Origin: Escallonia rubra
Taxonomy: Eukaryota > Streptophyta > Magnoliopsida > Escalloniales > Escalloniaceae
Length of the DNA: 64,000 bases
Reading direction: 5' to 3'
Assembly: GCA_033065855.1 (NCBI GenBank)
Contig: JAVXUO010000035.1
Coordinates: forward strand, 1-64,000
Within the stretch, counting starts at the first letter, position 1. Every line of letters starts with the position of its first letter. The position numbers were made by a program, and so were the translations under genes. Of this stretch, positions 46,201-58,800 are shown one piece after another. Below the pieces are notes generated by a model. That model saw only the letters and a program-made list of their open reading frames with translations, had not been told where the DNA came from and made no database searches.

Positions 46201-49200
46201 TTTGGTACATATAAACACAGGATTGAACTCAAATAGCATTGGTAGGTTAAATAAGTACTATTTGACAAGTCAAAGTTAGGGTAAGAACAATGAGTAAAGT
46301 CAATTCTTGCATGTACTAAGTCTGTGCCCAGGAATTTGCAAGAAGTCAAAGGTGATATTTTGAATGGGAAGGAGGGAATGCTGTTCAGTATACCACGGTT
46401 TATTTAATCTGCCGGGCTAGTAAAGTTCGACGGACGAATGTTGTCTTCCCTTGCTTATTATTGTCCTTGCTAGGGATTGCCTCGCTTAGGTTAAGTTTTA
46501 GGAGTAGTTGCTTCGATTTTTACTGTGGGTCAGATTTTCAAAGGATTTGTAGTGGAAATATGGTGCTAGGATATACTATGAGCTAAGGATGCTAGGGTTT
46601 TATTAAAGGCAAGCTTTAGCAGTACAAATATGGTGCTGGTAAAGATCAACGAGTTGGACGTGCTAGCTTTGACTGTTATTTAGTTATGATTGTTTGGTTA
46701 CACTTTACAATGTAATTCAATTGTACACTATTTAGGCTGACCAATGACTGACTCCCTTGTAAGTTTCCCATGCTACACTGTAAGTTTTTGTCGGCTGTGT
46801 GGCTGCTACAGCACATGCGAGATATGCAAACTCACCATTGAACTCCAACCCTGAAAGATATCACTTTCATCACGTAAACTGCCATTATCTCCCGTGGCTA
46901 TAGTAACAACAATGCTGGAATGCAAGTAAGCATGCGTTGTAATGACAAAAGGCATATAATGATAGAGGTGAGTAAGGTGTTGTAATTGATAGCGTCACCA
47001 GTCATACAATACAAGCGGGACGGACAAGGGTAAAGTGAGACAACTTTAATTTGGGTGTTCATAAGGGCGGATGTTATAACTCAAATCTTATCGATGGAAA
47101 AAGAAGTGACATGGTAGTAAGTTTTTATCTTCATCCCCAGTAAGTTAGTGGAAGCATTTAGTTACTCTTTGTTTCTCAATTCATTTTTATGAGTGGGTGG
47201 AAATTACTTTGTACATATGCGCGCACGGGAGAGTTGCTGACAAAAGGTTAATTATTTCACTGGTGCATTCTATCAACTAGTGAGAAGAAGTGGCCTATGC
47301 AAATATGGAATTAGTGAAGAAGGGCTTTATTGTTAGACAATGTACAATGAACATGGTGGAAGAGGGTTTTTCATACCCGACCATAAGTAGATTGGGGCTA
47401 AGGGTGTGTTTGGGTCAAGAAAGTATCTGTGATGGTAATATAATCTCTTTTATGTGACATGCTTTTCTATTTTTTTGATGAGCAGTGCAGACAAGTACTC
47501 TTGAAGTGATTTTCGTTAGAATTTGAGTTTGCATTGTGTCAAATTTGTGTATATTCGAAGCAATTCCATAGGAGGAAGATGGTGCAATAAAATTCTAACC
47601 AAAGTTGCCCATTTTATCACTGGGGTTGGATGTGCTAGCTGTTCTACATCTTATTATTGGCAGTTTGCTTACACTCTACGAGCTAATGCAATCATACAAT
47701 ATTTGGACTTGCCACCATCTGACTCCCTTTTAAGTTTCCCACATTGTCAATTTTTCTTGACAATGTGGACGAACTTAAAACAAAAGTATAGGAAGGAACC
47801 CAAAAAAGAGAGAAAAGATATTGATGGAAGGAGGAGCCTGGTGGTTGCTTTGTCTAAGGAATACTAGTTGGAGAGCAAATTCGGGGTGCTAATGCTAATA
47901 AAGGGTATATGAAAAAGCTTTTAGATGTCTGCCACCTTCCTCAGATATATTGATCTATAGAAAGGGGTCATAGGTGGATATCACTGTTAGTACCTTCAGA
48001 TAGAGTCTGATTGTTGATACTACAAGTTGGAGGCATAGGCAATAAGACAGCAGAATAGATTTTTTTCCTCCGTATTATTAAGTCATTCAGTTTTTCTTTT
48101 CCTTTCTGCGTCTTTTATAAGCTGGTCGTGGTGTTTTGTTAGAGAGTTTTTGAATAACTAAAGTGAACCAGCTAAATCTTTTCAGAACTTAGCTTATTAT
48201 TTTTATTGTATTACCTTCGCTGGGCAATCATATAAGAATGTTGAATTCATTTGTTTAGAAACTAGAAGGACTATACATTTTACATCTAGCTGTGTGAAGA
48301 ATAATTCATTCAATCTACAATAGACTCACGTCAAGTTCCTTGCCTCACTAGAAACAAATGCTTATGAAGCAACATTGGATATACTGTTATTACGTAAGTT
48401 TTGTTTGTAAGAACAGAGAAAAGTAGGAGTTAAGATGAAGAGCTTGGGTAATAACAGAAGTTCACCTTATGAACATCTACCATTAATGTCAAATTGGTCT
48501 GAGCAGAAGCATATAGCTTATATTGCAAAATAAATGGTCGCTTATTTCTTGCGATATGTTTCAAAAGCCTGCGGTATATTACTGTAATCTGGCCAGTCAG
48601 TTTCACAATCTCGCGCTTTCTTGTGACTTGTTCCTGAATTTTGCCCAATAGTTCAAACTTTGTTATCATGCTTAGCAGTCTTAAATTTGGTGTTTTTGCT
48701 TGCTCATGAATATCTTTGCTGCACTTGCATTTAAGTAAATTTATATGTGGGTTCATGGATATAAGTTAGCAATTAAAGTGTGGCAGTATTCTGCCATGGT
48801 AACTTTTAAAGTAACGCCCATAAGTGACTTTTTTTGGCTAAAGTCTGACTTGAGCTCCATTTTCTAGGCTTAACTTGTCATCTGCAGATACTGCTTAACT
48901 AGTTGGTAGACCAGAAAATGTGGCTAATCAACTAGAGCATTAGATTATGTATCTATTTCTTGTTAAAGTTCAAGGATTAAATACATAGAAAACATTATTT
49001 TAGTCTTAACCTATCTTCGAGTTGCATTTTGTAACAATTCATGTAGTTGATGGAAAAGTCACGCCCCTCTAACAAGTGAGAGCAAAATGATAGATCCTAC
49101 GTTTTTCTTTATTTCTTTTGCTATTTCCTACTATTCTCATCTTCTTCAACCCTTTCATAGAGTCTCTTTGAGATCTTACTTATCATGGTCATCGGTTTCT

Positions 49201-52200
49201 CTATAAAATTGAAAACATTAGTTACACAAATAACTGGCTTGGACAAATTAAAAATCATCATCTCGGTGACTTCTTTTCCGTAAAAAATCTAGCAGTTTTG
49301 CATAATTGCAATAATTTGAAAATCAAGATACTTTTTCTTCTCTTAAGACCCCACTACATTTCCCCGCCATTGCTGCCACCATCACCTCTGAAATTGGAGC
49401 AAATGCTCACCTCCATCTCCCGTGATCGAGACTCACAGCAGATGGAGGCAACAATTAACTCTTAAAGTGTGAAGAGAGGCACATCCATCACGAATCACGA
49501 CCATGGCCAGAAACATAATCGAGCCTTAATCCAAGAAAAACCAAGACTGCTTGATCAATTCTCGAATACTAAACCAACTTTGAAATAAAAATTTCTTGAA
49601 CAGTTTTTTCCACTGTTTTCATCCTAATTCTGCACAATGTCATTGATAAGGTTTCCAGGGGAAAGAAAGTGGTGATGGTTATACAGTGGTGCATGTAAGG
49701 GGAGCTGGAAGGTTGGCCGTGAAGTTTGAAGAGGACAAATTATGATTCATAAGAACCGGATTGTTGAAGCAAATTTGATTTGAGAACACTTCTAATATTG
49801 TGAAGAATGCTGGTGATGTATATCCGGTGGTGGGAGTCTCAGCCTCTCAGGTTTGCTCTGAAAGGTTGATGAAGATCAAGTGGGTGGTATATCCATTTTT
49901 GCACTCACATGTGAGAGGCTAGAGGTAAGGCCTATGGGAGTTTACACTAAAGGTTAGGTACTAAAAAGGTTCAAAAAGATCTACTAGCTATAGCTAAGAT
50001 AAGAGAACGACGAAGCAGAGTTTTGAATGAGATAAAGTGTATTAAGAATCAGAGGCTATTAGTGAAAGCAGATGTGGTTATAGATGGAGATATTACTTTG
50101 ATAAGCTGTTTAATGGAAAATCCGAAGATAATTTACGAGAACTTGGTCACTCATACTATAATACTGTACATGGGTTTCTTTGGAGAAACTTGGCTGACGT
50201 GGGCATAGACCGGTTGACTAAGTGTATTAAGTAGATCTTAAATGCTAAGAAAATGCTAAAGGAACGGAGGAAAAAGCATTTTGATACCTAAATATGAGAA
50301 TTAAGGAGATATATAAAGTTGCAATAACTATAGAGGGGTCGAGCTCATTAGTCACAGGATGAAGCTTTCAGAGAGGGTAATTGAACATATATGAAGAAGG
50401 GAGACTAAGACATCTGAAAAACAATTTGGTTTCATGCCTGGAAGATCCATGATGGAAGCTATTTTCTTGATTAGGCGATTTGATGGAGAGATTTAGAGAG
50501 AGGAGAAATAATATATTTTCTTGATAAGGCTATTGATGTAGAGCTTTGGAGAGAAGATAAAGGATCTTCTTGTGGCTATTGATCTGGAAAAAGCATATGA
50601 TAAGGTACCAAGAAATGTTGTGTGGCAGGCTCTAGAAGAAAAAACTGCCTACCAAGTATGTTGATGTGATTAAGGATATATATGGAGTAAATACTAGTGT
50701 GAGAAAAACTGATGGAATGACAGCGAGTTCCTGATTAGACCTGGACTTCACCAAGGATTAGCTTTAAGGCCGTATCTCTTTGGGAACATTGTTTGCGGTT
50801 AATATAGTTCAAATTGATGAGGCAAGAGCACGATTACATGTTAAGTTGCAGTACAAGAGTTACATATCAAGTTCCAGTTTTAGAGAAGTACTTTAGAATC
50901 CAAAGGCTCTATGTTATGTATGGTTGAGACAGAGTACTTGATAAAGCATAAAAGCAGGAGGAGGTCCAGAGAGGAAGTAATTATGAATGGTCAAAAGTAA
51001 GAACAGAAGATATCTTTAGGTTACTTCTGATTGAGAATGCACAAGGAGGGAAAGGTTTACTAGGATGTTGCCTATATGATAAGAGCTGGTTGGCTAAGAT
51101 GGAGGTTTCCTTCCTGGGGTGCTATGTGATAGTAGCATCTCTGTTTAAAGTCTAAGGAAAAACTTTTAAGACGGCAGTGGGGCCAGCATCGTATGTTCAG
51201 AATGTTGGACAACTTAGAAACACCATCCTAAGATGAGTTTAGCTGGAGTGAGAATACTTAGGTGGATGTGCATCCACACAAGGAGATAGAATAAAAAATG
51301 AGGATATCTCCTACAAAGTGGAGTGGCGCAAATTGAAGGAACGACGAGGGAACATCGCTTGAGATGATTTGGTCATATCCAGCATAGGCTTTTAGATGCG
51401 CTGAAAGAAGAAGTCATTTTGTGCCAAGTTGATGGGGGTAAGATGGGGTGGGGGTAGACTGCTGATAACTTGGAGAGAATTGCTAGAAACTTACGGGGGA
51501 ACATATGCACTGATAGAGAGTAATTAAAGAAAAGGGTTCATGTAACCGACCCAACTAGTTTGTGTGACAAAATCTTGAATTATGATGATGATGATGATGT
51601 GAAAGGCATGTAAAATTTTCCATCCATCAAATGAATGCAATGTTCAAAATGCAACTCAGAATAGGTTGCCGTCTGAAATGCTAATCAAATTGGCATAGGC
51701 TTTGACACACTTTTGGCAGTAAACACGAGGTTTTCTATGCATTTCGTCCATTAAGTTGTGAAGAGTGCTGACGGCTTCCTTCATTTCTTTCTTGAGAATC
51801 CAAGTAACGTTTTTCGTTTTCTCACATCTGAACAAGTTTTGATTTGTTTTTTTTCCCCATTTTCTACTTTCCTGTTGTGTATATCTTTGTTCACTACATT
51901 TCATGCCTCTTTACCATCCAAGTTTTTCCCTTTGCTAAAAGTTCGCAGAGACTGAACTATATCTTATGAGGCACGGTTTGATAGATACACAAATTGTAGA
52001 ACTAATACTTTATCCACGATATTTCTCGATCTGGCAATTGTGATTGTATCAGAGGATTAAGTTGATTTTTGTTTGTGACCAGGGTTATAGAGAAGATGAG
52101 GGCTTGAATTTGGAGAGCGATGCCGATGAGCAGCTTTTGATTTATATACCTTTTACTCAGGTTATTAAGCTGCACTCTATTGTCGTCAAAGGACCTGAGG

Positions 52201-54380
52201 AGGAAGGTAATAATTATGTTTTTTCATTTACCTACTTAGAGAGCTTGTCACTGTTAATGAACTATTCTTTCTGATCATTATATGCTTTAGGAAGGATTAG
52301 TAGAAGTTACTTGCTTCTTAAGACAAATAGTTCACGTCTGGGTGTTGTTGCAACAGATTCCTCCTCATTCCCCTTTGTAGTCCATTACCCTTCTTGAATT
52401 AATTGGAACTTATCGGGATAGGACAAAAGACTTGACAACTAGGTCTTTCTAGGGTTGCCAAGAGTTCAACTTCTGATTTTTCAACTTATTCACCCTGGAG
52501 TGTGCATGTTCAGGAAAGTTGGCTTCAAAATCTTCTTCTGAAACCCCACCCCCCCCCCCCCACCCACCCACACAAAAGCTATGCTTAGAGTTTGCCCCTT
52601 AGACTTGAAGTGTGTTAGGGAAGTGACAAAAATGTTAGAACCCACAAGGTCGCATTTAATGACCTGATGATACGCCTTTGGGCTTTTAATTCAGAACTTT
52701 TGCTCAACTTTCAAGTTCCTGCGAAAGTTAGTTCAAGCTCAATTTATAACCTCAGGCGTACAGAAAATCAAAGGGCACCTTCTGTAGGGGCAAGCTTCAG
52801 ATCTTTGCTGGCCATGGCATCTCCTCTAGAGCATGGGAAGCTCTTACCTGGTTACCTCTGACATTAGCACTTCAGAATATTAGAGGGCTACTTCTACTGT
52901 GGCTTCAGATCTTTACAGGCCCTAGCATCTCCTCCAGAGTATGCGAAGCTTTCAAATGATCGCCTCCTACATTAGGCGCCTGGAAAATCATAGGGCACCT
53001 TCTGCTCTCCTCACTGGCAAGCTTCAGATCTTCGCAAGCCGAAGCATTTCTCTGTGGAGCATGGGAAACTCTTGTGAGGAACATTGGAGAGAAAACTCCT
53101 CTCAGTGAGCTGGTTCGAGACTTTCCACTTCTTACCATTTCACATATATACAGCCTAATATTAGCTACCAGTGGACTTCTTTGTCCCACTTGCTACAGTG
53201 AGCCGGATTGAGATGCAAAGTCTCATATATAAGCAGCAGCTCTATGACAAGAATCGTTTGCCTATTGCACTATTATACGTTGAAGAACATATAATAAGTT
53301 GTTCACTTATTGTGTTTATCGACTTTAATTTATGCATAAATCTATACGAGTTCGGTTGCATAATTAGTTCTAATACGAAGTTTTTTCCCAGGTCCTAAGA
53401 CAGTTAAGCTTTATTCCAACAAGGAGCATATGGGCTTTAGGTAACAGTTTCAAAGTATGACTACATTAACAGGCTGAAGGTCTCATGTAGGAAATTCCTT
53501 TTTCCACTTGTTAACTTATGAATGTTCAAAAACTTTTTTGACAAAATGTGCAGTAATGTCAATGACTTTCCTCCAAGTGACACAGCTGTTTTATCCGAGG
53601 ATAATATTAAGGTAGAATTTCAGAGCTCGGACGTGATTGAACGGCAAGATGCTTATTTGTAATTGAGCTGTAGTTATTGCAAAAGATAAAAATTAGGAAC
53701 TTGTTTCTGTTTACATTGGCTCCTTCCCTGATATAGGCATTTGTACTTGTGTAGGGAAAACCAGTTGTCCTAAAGTATGTCAAGTTTCAGAATGTTCGTA
53801 GGTATATTTCTTGACCTTTATACCGTGTTTACCTCACTTTCCTGTTAACTCTTTTAAGTGATCATACAACTTATTCCGACTAACGAATTTCTATCAGCTT
53901 GACAATTTTCATTGAAGACAATCAATCTGGTTCTGACATCACAAAAGTACAAAAGATTGGACTATATGGATCAACGTAAGTTTCTCGTACCACCATGCCG
54001 GTTTGGCGGTTTATTTTTGATTTTACTCTTTTAGTAGTTTATTATGCCGATGTTATCGCATTGAATTTGGCATCTGGAGCTCTCCTGACTTTTAAGGGGA
54101 GAGGTGCATGTTTGCTTAGGTAATTCAACCCAGTTAACAGTAACAATTTAAATGTGGTGAACATCTGGAAGGGCACTAGTTTTTTGTGCAACGTTTTACT
54201 CTCCTTAATTATACTGTTGATTTGTTTTTCCAATTATGGAAGATAGCATGTTACTTCGTAATTTCACTTTGTTACGGTCAGCTACTTCATTAGCAGCCAT
54301 GTTCTGATTATTACGTTGGCATGTACTGCAGGGTGGAAACAACTGATATGAAAGGTCTGAAAAAGGTTGAGGACCACTGA
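43231..54380 (+). CDS. PITH-domain protein (At3g04780-like)
   Basis: Eight exons: 43231-43272, 43357-43443, 52083-52206, 53392-53440, 53554-53611, 53755-53801, 53898-53975, 54332-54380. They join in phase into 177 residues, the family's usual length. It starts MSAESAAS, with [37 protein letters not shown] and [19 protein letters not shown] following, and ends [12 protein letters not shown]. The PITH fold is a beta-sandwich first seen as the C-terminal domain of thioredoxin-like protein TXNL1, which binds the proteasome; the stand-alone plant protein is probably cytosolic and its role is unclear. Intron 2 is 8.6 kb and begins with GC (CAG|GCATAG) rather than GT; all other introns are GT-AG. 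That intron holds a tandem duplication, a hAT-like insertion and an RTE relic. No stop or frame break was seen in the joined exons. Confidence 0.94.
43399..47775. repeat. Tandem duplication inside the PITH gene (copy A 43399-45154, copy B 45155-47775)
   Basis: Copy A begins within exon 2 at CTTAATCAAAGCCCCACCAA, and copy B begins with the same 20 bases. The copies stay alignable for about 1.76 kb, with many substitutions and small gaps. B is longer because it carries the insertion at 45349-46198. The end-of-exon-2 copy in B has lost the splice donor (CAAACATGCATT), so it would not serve as an exon. Confidence 0.9.
45349..46198. mobile_element. hAT-like non-autonomous insertion, about 850 bp
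   Basis: Inverted ends CTATGAAGCACG and CGTGCTTCATAG. The flanks ATTTTGGT and TTTTTGGT match at 7 of 8 bases. The insertion is missing from copy A of the surrounding duplication (uninterrupted GATTTTGGTACAT), which fixes its borders and shows that it came after the duplication. Subterminal GGGTGCG / CGTATCCGCAC words are repeated. An (AGGAGA)n-like run lies near 45605-45635. No transposase is present. Confidence 0.85.
47776..49925. other. PITH intron 2 sequence without recognised elements
   Basis: AT-rich intron DNA with short unrelated open frames. No exon of the PITH family is missing, so none is expected here. Confidence 0.5.
49960..51600 (+). mobile_element. RTE-type LINE relic
   Basis: Scattered frames read in the order of an RTE polyprotein: [20 protein letters not shown], then [58 protein letters not shown] and GLHQG of the reverse transcriptase, then RILRWMC and RLR.FGHIQHR of the C-terminal part. 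The end ACCGACCCAACTAGTTTG followed by (GAT)n at 51575-51599 is the RTE 3' end pattern. The FADD box and neighbouring sequence are missing. There are many stops and frame changes. It lies in sense orientation in PITH intron 2. Confidence 0.85.
52545..52572. repeat. C run
   Basis: Nearly pure C tract followed by CACCCACCCA, in PITH intron 3. Length is probably variable. Confidence 0.85.
52758..53085. repeat. Three degenerate ~110-bp tandem units in PITH intron 3
   Basis: Units start near 52758, 52869 and 52979. Each contains AGGGCACCTTCTG (or AGGGCTACTTCT), GCTTCAGATCTT, a GCATCTCCT / GCATTTCTC word and GAGCATGGGAA. The units are 70-80% alike by eye. Confidence 0.75.
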
Positions 54381-55874
54381 TCCTGAAATGAGCAAAATGA
54401 CAGTATGGATGTACTCATTTAAATTATTTACATCTTTTTGAGTCTTAAAGTTTCACATTTATCAAAAATGGAATTTCAAATGGCTTCACTGTCATTCTTG
54501 TCCCTGTACTAATGTACCTCTTCTCATTTGAGTGATTTTTACTTTTGATGTTATTTGTTGTTACTGGCTTCATCTGAAATGAACAAGTTTTCCTTTCGGG
54601 CTGTTGGTCTAACTGAAACTAGTAATTACATTCACGTCGCTAGAGTGCTGAAGTTGCAGTATCATCACAACTCACTGTGGTTGTAGTGAAGTTCATATGC
54701 ATTACTTTTGTGTTACAGTTTTTCCCTTTTCTCCCAGTTGTAAAGGGCAAGAACACCTAGTGGGTCAAAGGCGCATCACTGGGGTACCAAAACACTACCC
54801 CCCCCCCCCCCCCTCCCCCTTCTTAAAATACTATTTTTTAAAATAAGCTACTGAAAAGTTAAGGGTATTCTTTGCTTGTGCAAGTTTTAGGTTTTTTCTT
54901 GATATATAGGGTCAAACTGAAATCACTTGCGATTTTGATTTTTAATTTTCAAAAAAACAAAAATAAAAGTCAAAACCAATTTAGTTTTTATTTTTTGTAA
55001 AAACAAATGGGTGTTTGATTACATAGTATATTTTGAGGGGTGTTTGATTATCTAGTTTTTATTTTGAGTTTTTTCTTTGGCGGGAGCGGGGTTAGCGGTA
55101 GGAGTGGGACAGGGGTGGCGGAGGTTTCAAAACAAAAATAAAAAATAGAAATTCAAAACTCCAAAATGGGAGAGTTAAAAAACAGTCATGTTTTAAAAAT
55201 TGGTTTTCAAAACTGAAGAGAAAAAAGGAAAACGAAAACTGTGTGCCAAACATAGTTTTTTTTTTCTCTAGTTTACAAAATTGGAAAAAAAATTGGAAAC
55301 TTAAATGATTTTAAACGCTACCTTAGTTTTTATAAGAGATTTATATGATTTTTGCGTGTCATCGTACAATATTGATCTTTTGACTTCAAGCATTTTGAAG
55401 ACATAATCATATCGTCTTTTGGGCGATCTTACAATTATCCAATAGGCACGCTTGCATATCCATCTATCTATCTTAGAGGTGGTCGCAATACTTACTGTAA
55501 GAAGATGATATAGGACGGAAGGGTGATTAGTCTCGATATCGAGTTCGGTAATACTGCGAGATGTTGTACTGGCTGGACGGTGATAACTTCCTTGAATCCA
55601 CGGGTTCTAGTGATGCACACACTAAAAGCTCTAAAATCCACCGATAAGTTGAGAGTACAAATCTCGAATTTTATTGCTGATAGTCCTACGGGTACACATA
55701 GGGCTATATTTAAAGGCCCCAAAGGACTAGAAGAAACTTATAGAATTATTCCTAACTAGTGTGGCAACGACTTAGTACTTGCATCGACTAATTAGACCTC
55801 AAAAAAGTTTTTAAATGAGGAAATAAATACCCCTAAGCTCAGAAATTGCCTAAATAAATAAAAATACTTCACTT
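54381..55874. other. PITH 3' flank and intergenic DNA
   Basis: The first part should hold the PITH 3' UTR. A C run lies at 54799-54813, then a MITE relative (listed separately). At 55515-55760 an open frame of 78 residues has no recognised relatives and lacks gene-like surroundings. Confidence 0.45.
54900..55325. mobile_element. MITE related to the one at 17583-18106
   Basis: Shared words in the same order: AAAACAAATGG(A/G)TGTTTGATT, TTTATTTTGAGTT, a GGCGG-rich core (about 55080-55125), GTTTTAAAAA.TGGTTTTCAAAACTGA, and TTTCTCTAGTTTACAAAA. The borders are not sharp and no target duplication was found. Confidence 0.6.
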
Positions 55875-58800
55875 GAAAAGGACTCGATCTTGTGTTAATA
55901 GATGGGAATTGAAACTTCCATGCTAAGGATAAAGAGATACTTTGAATATATCAACCGCCACCACTATTAGTAAATAAAATGATTTTTCATGCATTCATGT
56001 ACATTCTGTGTCTTTGTTTATATACATGTACTAAGAGATAGCATATGTACCTAATTGACTAGATAAGAGGAAAATTAGAATATTCAAACTATCCTATCTA
56101 GTTTTTTTTTGTATATAAGAATATCCTATATCTAGTTGAAACTTTGAATTTGATTTGTTTCATGTGTGTTTGACTTGGTGTCGGACTGATGACATGCTCC
56201 AATAGTGTGTTACGGCGATGATGCTGGGTGTTAATCGGTCGTTAAATTGAAACAAGTGTTTTGGATGTGGCGGTGTCTATTAGCAGTGGTGGTCCAGTGG
56301 AGGTGTCTTGGGGTTGCACGGCAGGTGTTGCGCACAGTGAAAAAGGAGGATTCTCGAGTCGGGTCGAATAGGTCAGGTTCATTAGTCTCGTAAGCTTCTA
56401 GGGATTGCATTGTTATTGACACATTGACTACGCTTAGCTGATTCATCTTTTTTGTCCTTCTGGTGTCTTTTGTCATTGTTGTTTTGTTTGTGGTATGTTG
56501 TCTTGTGATTTACTTTTGCATCTATTGTTCTTGTTTATACTTACTGTCTTGATTCAGGTAAGGGCAAGTTGATCTTTCGTACGGTACCCTTGAACTGTTT
56601 ATTCTTATGCCGCTCTCGGATATGTAAGCAGGTTTGACTTTGTACCGCTCCAGAGATACCCATTGGGGTGCGGCAAAACATCACTTTTCTTTTTCTCCTA
56701 TACACTATCTTGTACGAAATACTTATCAATGCGATAAAGAGATAAGTTTTTTCCCAAAACAAAAAAAAGGTAATCAAATATTAAGGTACACCTATTTCTA
56801 CGTAAGTTGCAAATAGGTTATTACTAGTTTAATATACCTGCATCTAGCTCTAAACGTTAGTTTTCGCCTTCCAGGCAAGTTTGAATGGCAACATCTTCCC
56901 TTCTTTGGATGGTAACAATATGACAATGGCAAAACAATCGGGAACCACACGACCCAAACGCGAGCACACTGATTAAGAAGGCGCATCACACATCTCAGGC
57001 TCATCAACACCGTAAAGTTCATCCTTCAACTACCACATTCAAATTCGAATCAAATCGCAAGACAAGCGGAGGAACCATTACCCACCCACAGCAAACCAAA
57101 GTAGACACACAGGCTGGCAGAAAAGAGCACTAAACCCCCGAAACCCCCCTTCCCCCCCGACGACCCCAAACTGAACAGATTACCTCACAATACCCCATAG
57201 GCAGATCTTCAACGCCCCCCCCCCCCCTCCCGGGTCCCAAATCCCCCCCACTTTTCCCAACAGAAAATCACCCCAACCCCCCCAGCCGAGACCCTATCCC
57301 CCACACCTAAGACCCCCTAAAGTCCCAAGAACAATCGTAAAGTTCATCCTTCAACTACCACATTCAAATTCGATCTTTCATATTTCTCTCGTCCCTTGTC
57401 ACTCTCCCTTTTGAAAAGGACTCGATCTTGTGTTAATAGATGGGAATTGAAACTTCCATGCGAAGGATAAAGAGATACTTTGAATATATCAACCGCCACC
57501 ACTATTAGTAAATAAAATGATTTTTCATGCATTCATGTACATTCTGTGTCTTTGTTTATATACATGTACTAAGAGATAGCATATGTACCTAATTGACTAG
57601 ATAAGAGGAAAATTAGAATATTCAAACTATCCTATCTAGTTTTTTTTTTGTATATAAGAATATCCTATCTAGTTGAAACTTTGAATTTGATTTGTTTCAT
57701 ATGTGTTTGACTTGGTGTCGGACTGATGACATGCTCCAATAGTGTGTTACGGCGATGATGCTGGGTGTTAATGGGTCGTTAAATTGAAACAAGTGTTTTG
57801 GATGTGGCGGTGTCTATTAGCAGTGGTGGTCCAGTGGAGGTGTCTTGTGGTGGGTGAATGCCTTTTTGGGGGAAGGCAGAGTGGCACACTCTTTTTGGTT
57901 AGATACCGGTTGTTGGATGTGCATGCAGGTGTTGCGCACAGTGAACAAGGAGGGATTCTCGAGTCGGGTCGAATAGGTCAGGTTCATTAGTCTCATAAGC
58001 TTCTAGGGATTGCATTGCATTGTTATCGACACATTGACTACGCTTAGCTGATTCATCTTTTGGTGTCTTTTGTCATTGTCGTTTTGTTTGTGGTATGTTG
58101 TCGTTGTGATTTACTTTTGCATCTATTGTTCTTGTTTATACTTACTGTCTTGATTCAGGTAAGGGCAAGTTGATCTTTCGTGCGGTACCCTTAAACTGTT
58201 TATTCTTATGCCGCTCTCCGATATGTAAGCATGTTTGACTTTGTACCGCTCCAGAGATACGCCATTGGGGTGCGGCAACACATCACTTTTCTTTTTCTCC
58301 TATACACTATCTTGTACGAAATACTTATCAATGCGATAAAGAGATAAGTTTTTTCCCAAAACAAAAAAAGGTAATCAAATATTAAGGTACACCTATTTCT
58401 GCGTAAGTTGCAAATAGGTTATAACTAGTTTAATATACCTGCATCTAGCTCTAAACGTTAGTTTCGCCTTCCAGGCAAGTTTGAATGGCAACATCTTCCC
58501 TTCTTTGGATGGTAACAATATGACAATGGCAAAACAATCGGGAACCACACGACCCAAATGCGAGTACACTGATTAAGAAGGCGCATCACACATCTCAGGC
58601 TCATCAACACCGTAAAGTTCATCCATCAACTACCACATTCAAATTCGAATCAAATCGCAAGACAAGTGGAGGAACCATTACCCACCCACAACAAACCAAA
58701 GTAGACACACAGGCTGGCAGAAAAGAGCACTAAAACCCCAAAACCCCCCTTCCGCCCCGACCACCCCCCGGCCGCCCCGACCACCCCAAACTGAACAGAT

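Noticed and set aside
55523-55759. 78-codon open frame starting with ATG
   Set aside because: No relatives recognised, no promoter or splice context, and the surrounding DNA is repetitive and intergenic.
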